Shown: positions 17,778 through 25,504 of the stretch, piece after piece
Position numbering within the stretch: position 1 is the stretch's first letter
How the letters are laid out: the number at the start of each line of letters is the position of its first letter
Assembly: GCF_023740735.1 (NCBI RefSeq)
Contig: NZ_JAMRXH010000002.1
Location: 1-64,000, forward strand
Length of the DNA stretch: 64,000 bases
From: Nocardia sp. CDC159
GTDB taxonomy: Bacteria; Actinomycetota; Actinomycetes; Mycobacteriales; Mycobacteriaceae
Direction of reading: 5' to 3'
Translations under genes and position numbers: made by a program
Notes under the pieces: generated by a model
Seen by the model: only the letters and a program-made list of their open reading frames with translations
Database searches by the model: none
Told to the model about the DNA's origin: nothing

Positions 17778-18563
17778 TCACCGGTTGGTTGTCGGGGTCA
17801 ATGCCGGGGCGATGGTGATTCCGCCGTCGATGAGGAACTCCGATCCGGTTGTGTAGCTGGCGTCCGAAGCAACGAACAGCACCATGCGGGTCACCTCCTC
17901 GGGTGTGCCCATGCGGGGAATGGCCTGCGCTTGTATGGATGTGGTGGGGCGGTTCGCGTCCGAGCCAGCGTTGGCGGCGAATTCGCCGATCAAAGGGGTT
18001 TCGATGCCGCCGGGATGCACGGAATTGACGCGAATGCCGTAGCGGCCCAGCTCATTTGCCGCGATTTTGGTCAGGCCTCGCACCGCCCATTTGCTGGCGA
18101 CGTAGGCGCTGTGCAGAAGGGGGCCGGCCTCGAGGCCCGCCGTCGAGGAAATGTTCACGATCGCCCCGCCTCCGGCGGTACGCATGGAGTCGGTCACGGC
18201 ACGAATGCCGAGGTAGGTGCCGGTCAGGTTGATCTGGACGACCTTCGTCCAGTCGGCCGGATCACTGTCCTCGATCGGGGCCGCGCGGCCGATGATCCCG
18301 GCGTTGTTCACCAGCACCGATACCGGGCCGAAGGTGTCCTCGGCGGCGGTGATCACCCTCTCCCAGTCTTGTTCGCTGGTCACATCGTGCCGAATGAACA
18401 GCGCGCGCTTGCCGAGCCGGTCGGCCAAGGCCCGACCCTCGGCCTCGAGAACATCGGTGATGACGACCGCGGCGTCCTCGTCGAGAAAGCCGCGCGCATG
18501 AGCGGCGCCCATACCGCGGGCTCCCCCGGTGATGACAACCGCCTGACCGCTGAAACGTGTCAT
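17778..18563 (-). CDS. Short-chain dehydrogenase/reductase
   Basis: 261 residues from the ATG at 18563, which has GGGAGG eight bases upstream. A classical SDR: GGARGMG cofactor-binding motif near residue 13, NNAG, Ser in NISSTAGL, and YVASK with the catalytic Tyr and Lys. The end GSEFLIDGGITIAP is typical of 3-oxoacyl-ACP-reductase/hydroxysteroid-dehydrogenase-like members. The substrate is not predictable. It lies beyond the strong terminator at 18651-18683, so it is probably outside the lipopeptide cluster transcripts. Confidence 0.88.
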   Translation of the reverse strand: MTRFSGQAVVITGGARGMGAAHARGFLDEDAAVVITDVLEAEGRALADRLGKRALFIRHDVTSEQDWERVITAAEDTFGPVSVLVNNAGIIGRAAPIEDSDPADWTKVVQINLTGTYLGIRAVTDSMRTAGGGAIVNISSTAGLEAGPLLHSAYVASKWAVRGLTKIAANELGRYGIRVNSVHPGGIETPLIGEFAANAGSDANRPTTSIQAQAIPRMGTPEEVTRMVLFVASDASYTTGSEFLIDGGITIAPALTPTTNR

Positions 18564-18650
18564 GGCCGAGCCTCCCTCTCGCGGCGAGTTGAGGTAGCAC
18601 GATGCCACAGCGAACGCCCTGACCTGGTGCACGGCGCGCAGTTCGCACAG

Positions 18651-18683
18651 GTTCGGCGCGAAGCGTTTCGCTTCGCGCCGAAC
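18651..18683 (-). terminator. 15-bp stem terminator
   Basis: GTTCGGCGCGAAGCG (18651-18665) and CGCTTCGCGCCGAAC (18669-18683) are perfectly complementary with a three-base loop. It follows the MmpL stop at 18701 on the minus strand and precedes the SDR start at 18563. It is one of the strongest hairpins in the window and a likely end of the cluster's downstream transcript. Confidence 0.8.
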
Positions 18684-18700
18684 GATTGTGGCGTGCCCGG

Positions 18701-20857
18701 TCAGGCGTCGACGCGGGCGCGCCATCGGGCAACCCGACCGCGGGGCTGCGGGTGACGCAAGCCTGGCCACCAGGCGGCATTTCCGATGAGCGCGGTCAGG
18801 GCGGGTACGAGCAGGACCGACATGACGAATGCCGACAGTGCCACACCCAGCGTCACCGCGAAACCGAGCTGCGTCAGGTAGGCGACCCCGGCGAGCAGTA
18901 GTGCGGAGAAGGTGCCGCCCAGAATCAGGCCCGCCGCAGCGACCGACGGGCCACCATGGCTCACGGCCAGTGCCGCCGCCTCCCGGGGCGACTTGTCCCG
19001 CTGAGCCTCCTCGCGGAGCCGGGCGACGATGAGAATGTTGTAGTCGGTGCCGATCGCCACCACGAATAGATACAGCGTGGTCAGCAAGGTGAAACCGACA
19101 CCCGATCTGTCCTGCACCTCGGTGACGAGAAATGCGGTGGCGCCCATTGTCGCGAAGAAGCTGAGCAACACCGCCACCATCAGATACAGCGGAGCCACCA
19201 GGCTGCGCAGCAGCGCCGCCAGAATCAGGATGATCAGCACGACCGTCAGCGGGAAGATCACCCCGATGTCGCGATCATTGGCCGAACGGATGTCGGCATA
19301 CATCGCGGTCGGCCCGGCGACCAGGATCTCGGTGCCCGGCCGGGCGAGGGCATGGGCCCGATCGCGCAGCGGGGCAATGACATCGAGGGCACTGTTGGAA
19401 TACGGATTGTCCTTCAGCAACACGCTGATCTGAGCGGTCTTGCCGTCCGCGGACGGCTGGCCCGCGGCGCCGGTCGCCGTCGGCATGATTCCGCCGACCC
19501 CGGGCACCTGCTGAAGTTCGGCCGAGATCCGGTCGATCTCGCCCGCTGCGATCGGCGCCCCGTCTGTCGAGTTCAGATAGACCAGGGTGGGGCTGAGCGC
19601 ACCGGCGGGGAACCCCTTCTGCAGGTTCTGGAATCCGTGTGCCGATTCGGTGTCGCCGGGCAGCTGGGAGAACTGGTCGAAATCGACCTTATAACTGGTC
19701 ATTCCGAGCGCGAGCACCACCAGCAGACCGGCGGCAGAGCCGGCCACCAGGCCCGGCCTGCGCGCGCTGAATCCGCCGATCCTGGCGAAAACGGTGCCTT
19801 TCGGCTGTTTCTGCCAGGACTTCGACGGCCAGAACACGCGCGGACCGATCAGCGCGACGATCCCGGGCACCAGGGTCAGCGCGGCGATTGCCATGATTCC
19901 GACCGCCATCGCGAGCCCGGGGCCCAGGCCGTGCAGCAATCCGAAGATCGCCGCGAGCAGCGTCAGGAACGTGACGACGATCGCCGCGGCCGCCGAGGTG
20001 ATCACCTCGGCAACGCGCCGGACCGCCAGCTCGAGCGCCCGCTTCGGCTCCATCCCGTCACGCAGCAGTTCCCGGTACCGGAACAGCAGGAACAGGATGT
20101 AGTCGGTGCCGACACCGAACAGCACCACGGTCAGCATGACCTGCAGGGACTGATCCACCCGCAGATTCGCCGCCTTGGCCATCAGTGCGATCGCGCCCGG
20201 CGCCACGGCCGACACCAGACCCACGGAAACGATCGGCAGCAGCGCCGCGATCGGGCTGCGATAGATCAGCAACAGCAGCACGATCACCAGCAGGACGGTG
20301 ACGAAGCCCACGATCATGAATGCCTTGTCGTAGGCCTCCTGATTGTCGACCACCAATGCCGGGTCGCCGGTGAGCTCTGTCGTCAGGCCGCTGTCGGCAA
20401 CGACCTTCGCGCTCTCGGCGCGCAGCGACTTCACGGCGTCGAGCACCGCCTTGTCGGTGACGACACCACGGAACTGCACCCCGAGCAGCTGCACCTTCCT
20501 GTTCTCCGACAGCGCCTGGGGGCCGGTCTGCACACCGACGACGCGGTCGATCCTCGCCGCGTTGAGGGCGTCGGCCAGGGCCTGCGCCCTGCCCTGGTCG
20601 TCCGCGGACAACGCACCGCCGTCGGTCCGCCGCACCACGATGGTGCCGGTGGCATCCTGCGAGCCGACGAACTTGTCCTGGGCGAGCCGCTGAGCCTGCA
20701 CCGATTCATATTTCTCGGGTAGAAAATCGGTCTGCTGAAGATTGACAACATCGCTGAACGGCGGCGCAAAAGCGATAATCGCGAAAGCGGCTATCACCCA
20801 GGCAGCGATGACTTTCCATGGATGGTATACCACAATTCTTGCCAAACCGGTGAACAT
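18701..20857 (-). CDS. MmpL-family RND transporter
   Basis: 718 residues from the ATG at 20857, with GGAGG four bases upstream. A typical MmpL/MMPL layout: an N-terminal membrane helix (PWKVIAAWVIAAFAIIAF), a large extracytoplasmic loop, a five-helix bundle, a second loop and a second bundle. Both proton-relay GTDY motifs are present, GTDYILFLLFRYRE near residue 248 and GTDYNILIVARLREE near 602. Such proteins export lipids, lipopeptides or drugs using the proton gradient. It is codirectional with the P450 and DrrAB genes (71-base gap to the P450) and ends at a strong terminator, so export of the cluster's lipopeptide or self-protection is plausible. Confidence 0.88.
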   Translation of the reverse strand: MFTGLARIVVYHPWKVIAAWVIAAFAIIAFAPPFSDVVNLQQTDFLPEKYESVQAQRLAQDKFVGSQDATGTIVVRRTDGGALSADDQGRAQALADALNAARIDRVVGVQTGPQALSENRKVQLLGVQFRGVVTDKAVLDAVKSLRAESAKVVADSGLTTELTGDPALVVDNQEAYDKAFMIVGFVTVLLVIVLLLLIYRSPIAALLPIVSVGLVSAVAPGAIALMAKAANLRVDQSLQVMLTVVLFGVGTDYILFLLFRYRELLRDGMEPKRALELAVRRVAEVITSAAAAIVVTFLTLLAAIFGLLHGLGPGLAMAVGIMAIAALTLVPGIVALIGPRVFWPSKSWQKQPKGTVFARIGGFSARRPGLVAGSAAGLLVVLALGMTSYKVDFDQFSQLPGDTESAHGFQNLQKGFPAGALSPTLVYLNSTDGAPIAAGEIDRISAELQQVPGVGGIMPTATGAAGQPSADGKTAQISVLLKDNPYSNSALDVIAPLRDRAHALARPGTEILVAGPTAMYADIRSANDRDIGVIFPLTVVLIILILAALLRSLVAPLYLMVAVLLSFFATMGATAFLVTEVQDRSGVGFTLLTTLYLFVVAIGTDYNILIVARLREEAQRDKSPREAAALAVSHGGPSVAAAGLILGGTFSALLLAGVAYLTQLGFAVTLGVALSAFVMSVLLVPALTALIGNAAWWPGLRHPQPRGRVARWRARVDA

Positions 20858-20928
20858 GGATCCTCCATAAGACGGTGGCATTCCGAGAAAGGCACCGTTG
20901 CGGATATAAGGCGAGGGGTTACGAGCAG

Positions 20929-22167
20929 TTATCGAAATCGGACCGGCAGGCTGCGCATAAAACTCTTACCCGGCGGAATCTGCAGATATTCCACCTTGTC
21001 CCGCGCCACTGCGAGCGCGGGCGGTTCCTGTCGCAGGAACAGCCGTTCGAGCACCACCTCGGCCTCGAGCCGAGCCAATGCCGCCCCCATGCAGTAATGG
21101 GGACCGTGGGCAAACGACAGATGGGTCTCGACTCGCTCCGGGACCCGGGTCACGTCGTATTGCTCGGGATGGTCGAATTTTTTCGGATCGTGATTGGCCG
21201 CAAAAAGCGCGGGCATCAGGGCGTCGCCCTGCCGGACCTGTACGCCATGAAAATCCATATCCTCCATGGCGTACACCGACGGCCCGATCGGGACGGTGCC
21301 GGCCACCCGCAGCGTCTCGTGGATAACGTGGGGCATGAGTGCCGGATCGGCACGGAACTTGTCGAGCTGATCCGGGTGATCGAGCAGCATCATCGTGGCA
21401 TTGGCGATGAAGTGCGACGCGGGATTCTGGCCCGTGTTGAGCAGGAAAAGAATCATGGTGCTGACTTCGATGTCGCGCAGCCGTTCGCCGTTGTCGGCGG
21501 GACGCACGAGCGTGGACACCAGATCGTCGGCCGGATTGGTGCGCCGCCGCTCGGTCAAATCCTTGATGTATTCGACGATGTGCAGTCCGCTGGCCATGAT
21601 CCGGCCCGGATCGCCGGACAGAAAGTCGTTGATCCAGGAGCTCATCCGCGGTCGATCGGCCTCGTCGACACCGACGATCTCGCCGATCGTGCTGCCCGCC
21701 AACGGGACCGCGAAATCCGCGAGCAGATCCGCGGATCCCGCGGCGACGAGCGGCGGCAGCAGCCGGTCGGCCAACCCTTCGACATACGACCGCAGGGCGT
21801 TGATGCGCCGCGCGGAAAAGGCCGGTGCAACAAAACTTTTCAGCCTCGTATGATCCTTTCCGTCCTTCATGACCATGCTGTTGTACATATAGTCGAGCGA
21901 CTCCGGCGGCAGGCCGTATTCCCTGGCCATCTCGTCCACGATCGCTCCGGCACTGGTCTTGCCGGGCAGGTTGCCCTGATCTCGAACGAAACGCGGGTCG
22001 CTCAGTAGTGACTGCACGGCCTCGTGACGGGTGACAAGCCAGACCGGAGTCGGCACGCCGGGGAAGAAGACCCGCACGAGCGGGGCCTGGTCGCGCAGGC
22101 TCGCATAGGTGCGGACGGGGTCGTCCATTAGTTCAGGAGTAAGCAGATCGATCGGCGAGTCGGACAT
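20929..22167 (-). CDS. Cytochrome P450 with atypical I-helix
   Basis: 412 residues. The haem-binding loop SFAHGPHYCMGAALARLE places the Cys ligand near residue 359, and HETLR supplies the K-helix ExxR. The I-helix reads LLNTGQNPASHF where AGxE/DTT is expected, so the conserved acid-alcohol pair is replaced by Asn-Pro. That alters the usual proton path for O2 activation, although natural exceptions exist (P450eryF has Ala for Thr). It sits between DrrB and MmpL and is a candidate tailoring enzyme for the lipopeptide, for example piperazate or acyl-chain oxidation; this is inference only. The 91-base leader contains long inverted repeats. Confidence 0.88.
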   Translation of the reverse strand: MSDSPIDLLTPELMDDPVRTYASLRDQAPLVRVFFPGVPTPVWLVTRHEAVQSLLSDPRFVRDQGNLPGKTSAGAIVDEMAREYGLPPESLDYMYNSMVMKDGKDHTRLKSFVAPAFSARRINALRSYVEGLADRLLPPLVAAGSADLLADFAVPLAGSTIGEIVGVDEADRPRMSSWINDFLSGDPGRIMASGLHIVEYIKDLTERRRTNPADDLVSTLVRPADNGERLRDIEVSTMILFLLNTGQNPASHFIANATMMLLDHPDQLDKFRADPALMPHVIHETLRVAGTVPIGPSVYAMEDMDFHGVQVRQGDALMPALFAANHDPKKFDHPEQYDVTRVPERVETHLSFAHGPHYCMGAALARLEAEVVLERLFLRQEPPALAVARDKVEYLQIPPGKSFMRSLPVRFR

Positions 22168-22203
22168 TACTGTCGAATCCCTTCACCAGCGGATTGTTAA
22201 TTC

Positions 22204-22251
22204 GAGAAAGATCGTCCCACGCCGCGATACGGTTCTCGGAGAATCTTTCTC
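22204..22251. repeat. Inverted repeat in the DrrB-P450 gap
   Basis: GAGAAAGAT (22204-22212) and ATCTTTCTC (22243-22251) are perfect 9-base arms, with a nested TTCTC-G-GAGAA at 22233-22243. They lie between the permease stop (22259) and the P450 ATG (22167). This may be a partial terminator or an operator separating exporter and P450 expression. Confidence 0.45.
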
Positions 22252-22258
22252 AAAACAT

Positions 22259-23035
22259 TCAGCCCTTCTCCGGATCACGGTTGAAACGCATCCGGGCCCA
22301 GATATATCCGACCAGCGCGAGACCGACGCACCACCCGATCGCGATAATTCCGTTGTTTCCGATCGGAGTACCGACCAGAAGTCCGCGGATGGTCCGCACG
22401 ATCGGCGTGAACGGTTGATACTCACCGAACCAGCGCACCCCGGCGAGCATTGATTCCGGCGGCACGAACGCACCGCTCACAAACGGCAGGAACTGAATCA
22501 AAAGAGTGGAACTGCTTGCGCCCGCGGGGCTTTTCGCCGTCAGACCCAGCCCCACCGCTATCCAGGTCAGGGCAATGGTGAGCAGAAGAATCACCCCGGC
22601 CGCCGCCAGCCATTCACCGACGTTCGCCGACGGCCGGAATCCGATCAGCACCGCGACGCCGAGCACGAGCGCAACGCTGATCAGCGTTCGAACGATGCTG
22701 CCCAGGGCATGACCGCTCAACACCGACATGCGCCAGATGGCCATCGTGCGGAATCGGCCGATGATCCCTTCGGTCATATCCGTGTTCACGTCGACCGCGG
22801 TCTGCGCCGATCCGAATCCCACGGTCATCATGATGATCGCCGGCGCGACGTAGTTGACGTAGTCGCCGGTGTCGCCGATGCCGGCGCGCAGAGTCTTGCC
22901 GAAGACGCCGACGAACATCAGCAGCATGATGATGGGCATGCCGAGCGACGAGATCATCATGATCGGATACCGCGTCACATGCCGGAGATTGCGACGCAGC
23001 ATGGTCACCGAATCGGTGTAGGCGAGGGTGGTCAT
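22259..23035 (-). CDS. DrrB-like ABC-2 exporter permease
   Basis: 258 residues from the ATG at 23035, which overlaps the ATPase stop by four bases (ATGA), so the two are translationally coupled. About six membrane helices are visible (MMISSLGMPIIMLLMFVGVF, VAPAIIMMTVGFG, SVALVLGVAVLIGF, AGVILLLTIALTWIAVGLG and others). FVSGAFVPPESMLAGVRWFGEYQPFTPI matches the ABC-2/DrrB signature. With the adjacent ATPase it forms a drug-resistance-type exporter, a likely self-resistance or secretion system for the neighbouring lipopeptide. Confidence 0.9.
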   Translation of the reverse strand: MTTLAYTDSVTMLRRNLRHVTRYPIMMISSLGMPIIMLLMFVGVFGKTLRAGIGDTGDYVNYVAPAIIMMTVGFGSAQTAVDVNTDMTEGIIGRFRTMAIWRMSVLSGHALGSIVRTLISVALVLGVAVLIGFRPSANVGEWLAAAGVILLLTIALTWIAVGLGLTAKSPAGASSSTLLIQFLPFVSGAFVPPESMLAGVRWFGEYQPFTPIVRTIRGLLVGTPIGNNGIIAIGWCVGLALVGYIWARMRFNRDPEKG

Positions 23036-23985
23036 CGGACCGTCTCCTTCTCCAGGGAGGGGTGACCGGTGAGCGCGAAGAAGACGTCGTCGAGGTCCGG
23101 CAGGTGCACCGTCAACGATTCGACCTCGATCGCGGATCGGTCGAGCGTGTCCAGCAGGGTGCGCAGCGAGGCGACGTCGCCGTCGCTGGGGATCTGTAGC
23201 GTGAACGCGTCGTCGTCGCGCATGCCCGAACCGAGGGTTCGGGCCGCCGCCTCGAGGGCGGGAATACTGGCGAACCGCAGCATGACATGCCCGCCGGGAA
23301 CGATGCGCTTGAGTTCGTCCGCGGTGCCCTGGGCCACCAGCCTGCCCTGGTCGAGCACGGCGATCCGATCGGCGAGCTGATCGGCCTCCTCCAGGTACTG
23401 CGTGGTCAAGAACAGCGTCACCCCGTCGGCGACCAGCCGGCGGATGATCTCCCACATCATGTGCCGGCTGCGCGGGTCGAGACCGGTCGTCGGTTCGTCG
23501 AGAAAGATGATGCTGGGCGTGCCCACCAGCGTCATGGCCAGGTCCAGGCGTCGGCGCATGCCACCGGAATAGGTGGCCGCCACCTTCTTTCCGGCCTCGA
23601 CCAGGTCGAACTGTTCGAGGAGTTCGGCGGCCCGCCGCCGCCGAACGTTCCGGGGCAGATGGCACAGATCGGCCATCAGCAGCAGGTTCTCTTCACCGGT
23701 GAGGTAGTTGTCGACTGCGGAGAACTGCCCGGTGACACCGATCGCCGCGCGGACCGCGTCCGGTTCGGTCGCGATGTCGTGGCCGCCGATCCGGATGTCA
23801 CCGGCATCCGCTCGGAGGTAGGTCGAAAGAATATGGACCGTGGTGGTTTTACCGCAGCCGTTCGGACCCAACAGAGCGAATATCGACCCGGTGGGGACGT
23901 CGAATTCTATGTCGTTCAGAACTGTCTTGTCGCCGAATGATTTACGAAGTCCCCGGACGGTGATCGCCGACTGGGATTTTGTCAT
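23032..23985 (-). CDS. DrrA-like ABC exporter ATPase
   Basis: 317 residues from the ATG at 23985 (GAGGAG six bases upstream). Complete nucleotide-binding domain: Walker A GPNGCGKTT near residue 40, signature YSGGMRRRLD, Walker B IIFLDEPTTGLDPRSR, and a His-equivalent switch region TTQYLEEADQLADRI, where Gln replaces the usual His in the H-loop position of DrrA-type proteins. The C-terminal 90 residues match the DrrA extension that contacts the permease. It is encoded with DrrB and preceded by DUF4097 and Arc/HicB-like genes in one unit. The role is energising drug or lipopeptide export. Confidence 0.92.
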   Translation of the reverse strand: MTKSQSAITVRGLRKSFGDKTVLNDIEFDVPTGSIFALLGPNGCGKTTTVHILSTYLRADAGDIRIGGHDIATEPDAVRAAIGVTGQFSAVDNYLTGEENLLLMADLCHLPRNVRRRRAAELLEQFDLVEAGKKVAATYSGGMRRRLDLAMTLVGTPSIIFLDEPTTGLDPRSRHMMWEIIRRLVADGVTLFLTTQYLEEADQLADRIAVLDQGRLVAQGTADELKRIVPGGHVMLRFASIPALEAAARTLGSGMRDDDAFTLQIPSDGDVASLRTLLDTLDRSAIEVESLTVHLPDLDDVFFALTGHPSLEKETVR

Positions 23986-24027
23986 GAGTCGCTCCTCAGC
24001 GAGATATCTGGTCCTTGCGGCGGCCGG

Positions 24028-24870
24028 TCATGAACGCCGGATCATGATGTCACCGGCATGAGTTCTGGCTCGCACCTCGGCCGATTTTCCGGTCGGTTCC
24101 GGTGCGCCGGACGATGTCAAGAAATTGCGCACTCTCCCCGTCTCGGTATTCAGGTCCAGCCAGGCCGCCGTGCCGTCGGGAATGCCGACGTCGAGATCGC
24201 CGTTGCGGGTCTCCACATCGACCGAACCCGTCGCGATCGCACCGATTCGAACATTGCCGTTGTTGACTTTGGCGACGACGTCGGCCTCGATTCGGCCGAC
24301 GAAGATGTCACCGTTGGCCGCGTTCAACCGCAGGTCGCCGGTGACCAGGTCCACCTCGGTCGCGCCATTGGTGTTCTTGATGGTCGCGGGACCGTAGATC
24401 TCCCGGATGCTGACGTCGCCGGAGCCGGTGCTGAGATCGGCCCGGCTCAGCACCTGATCCACGATGATCTTGCCGCGGCCGGTGGTCAGCCTGGCGGATT
24501 CGATCTGATCGAGCAGCAGATGGCCGTCCGTCGTCTTCAGCCGGCATTCCCCGAGTCGCCCAGTACAGCGAAACTCGACCTGGGTGCCACTGCCGTCGAC
24601 CCGGGAGCCTTCGGGCAACTCGACCACCACGTTCACGGCTTCGCTCTTGTTGCTGAACAGGGCGCGACGGCGCGGCGCCCGGATCGACAGCCGGCCCATC
24701 GCGAATTCGACGGTGGTTCGTTGCGCGGCGCTGATATCCGTCTCGTCCGCGGGATCCGCCGGATACACCTCCACGACGGTGTCGGCGCGATCGCTCGCGG
24801 TGATCTGTGCGCTACCGACGACGAGGTCGATCGTGACGGTGATCGGCTCGGGTGTGTCGAACGTCTGCAT
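24028..24870 (-). CDS. DUF4097 beta-repeat protein
   Basis: 280 residues from the ATG at 24870 (GAGGGG upstream). The sequence is a run of short beta repeats of the DUF4097 type with recurrent x-T-x-N/S-G-D/x motifs (LTTGRGKIIVD, LSTGSGDVSIREI, KNTNGATEVDLVTGDLRLN, KVNNGNVRIG, ETRNGDLDVG). There is no signal peptide or membrane helix, so it is probably cytoplasmic. The family is of unknown biochemical function and in actinomycetes often sits beside an Arc/HicB-like protein and a DrrA ATPase, exactly as here (33- and 42-base gaps). A regulatory or scaffold role in the exporter unit is inference. Confidence 0.82.
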   Translation of the reverse strand: MQTFDTPEPITVTIDLVVGSAQITASDRADTVVEVYPADPADETDISAAQRTTVEFAMGRLSIRAPRRRALFSNKSEAVNVVVELPEGSRVDGSGTQVEFRCTGRLGECRLKTTDGHLLLDQIESARLTTGRGKIIVDQVLSRADLSTGSGDVSIREIYGPATIKNTNGATEVDLVTGDLRLNAANGDIFVGRIEADVVAKVNNGNVRIGAIATGSVDVETRNGDLDVGIPDGTAAWLDLNTETGRVRNFLTSSGAPEPTGKSAEVRARTHAGDIMIRRS

Positions 24871-24903
24871 GATGCCCCTCTTCGGTGTGATGCCCGGAGA
24901 CTG

Positions 24904-25431
24904 CTAACGCACCCAGCCCGTGTAGCGGTCACGGCGCGGACCGGCGGTGCGGGCGGCGGTACTCGTTTGGCCGTCGGTCAATGCGGCCGCCGCGGCGCGG
25001 ACGAGCCAGGCGTTGATGGACAGCCCGGCCCGCATGGCCGCATCCTCGATCTGCGCCTTGAGGCTTTCCGGCAACCGCAGATTGATCCGGGTGGCCGCGC
25101 CCTCGTCGCCGTTGGGCAGGGGCGGCGGCACGAGGGCCCGGCCCTGTTCGCCATCGCGGTCGCCCGCCTCGGCGACGTCCGGATCGCCCATCGGCGGCGT
25201 GACGACGAAATGAGGATCCGTGCCGCGCAGCCGCACCTCGACCGAACCCGGCGCGAGATCCCGGGTGATCTCGTCCGCGGCGTGGGACAGGGCGGCGAGC
25301 AGCATCAGCCTGGTGGCCGACTCCAGCGAGGGAACGAGTCGTTCGGCGAAGGCCCGCACCTCGTCGCTGCGCCCATCCGCGGCGAGCGCGAGTTCCCGAC
25401 GAAGGGTGTCGACGTACTGAGCCAGATCCAT
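24904..25431 (-). CDS. Arc/HicB-like ribbon-helix-helix DNA-binding protein
   Basis: 175 residues from the ATG at 25431; an ATG at 25461 with a weak ribosome-binding site would add ten residues. The N-terminal 75 residues form a helical region (MDLAQYVDTLRRELALAA...) and residues ~128-160 carry the ribbon-helix-helix core TRINLRLPESLKAQIEDAAMRAGLSINAWLVRAA. It is commonly labelled a toxin-antitoxin HicB-family antitoxin, but no toxin gene is beside it. It heads the DUF4097-DrrAB unit and has clustered palindromes and direct repeats directly upstream, so it is most likely an autoregulated repressor of the exporter operon. Confidence 0.78.
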   Translation of the reverse strand: MDLAQYVDTLRRELALAADGRSDEVRAFAERLVPSLESATRLMLLAALSHAADEITRDLAPGSVEVRLRGTDPHFVVTPPMGDPDVAEAGDRDGEQGRALVPPPLPNGDEGAATRINLRLPESLKAQIEDAAMRAGLSINAWLVRAAAAALTDGQTSTAARTAGPRRDRYTGWVR

Positions 25432-25503
25432 GGCATCAGTATGGCACCAATGTGGTGCCATAACAACCTGTTTGGCTCAGATTGGCATCACCATGGCATC
25501 AGT
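25430..25503 (-). promoter_or_regulatory. Operator cluster before the Arc/HicB-like exporter unit
   Basis: A perfect palindrome, ATGGCACCA (25441-25449), three-base spacer, TGGTGCCAT (25453-25461), is flanked by two copies of the 11-base direct repeat ATGGCATCAGT at 25430-25440 and 25493-25503. A further TGGCATCA lies at 25483-25490. All sit in the 73 bases between the N-hydroxylase stop (25505) and the regulator start (25431). Repeated short boxes are typical of ribbon-helix-helix autoregulation. Confidence 0.6.
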
Positions 25504-25504
25504 G

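Noticed and set aside
24904..25431. Complete toxin-antitoxin pair
   Set aside because: The antitoxin-like protein has no adjacent small toxin gene; the neighbours are DUF4097 and an exporter.
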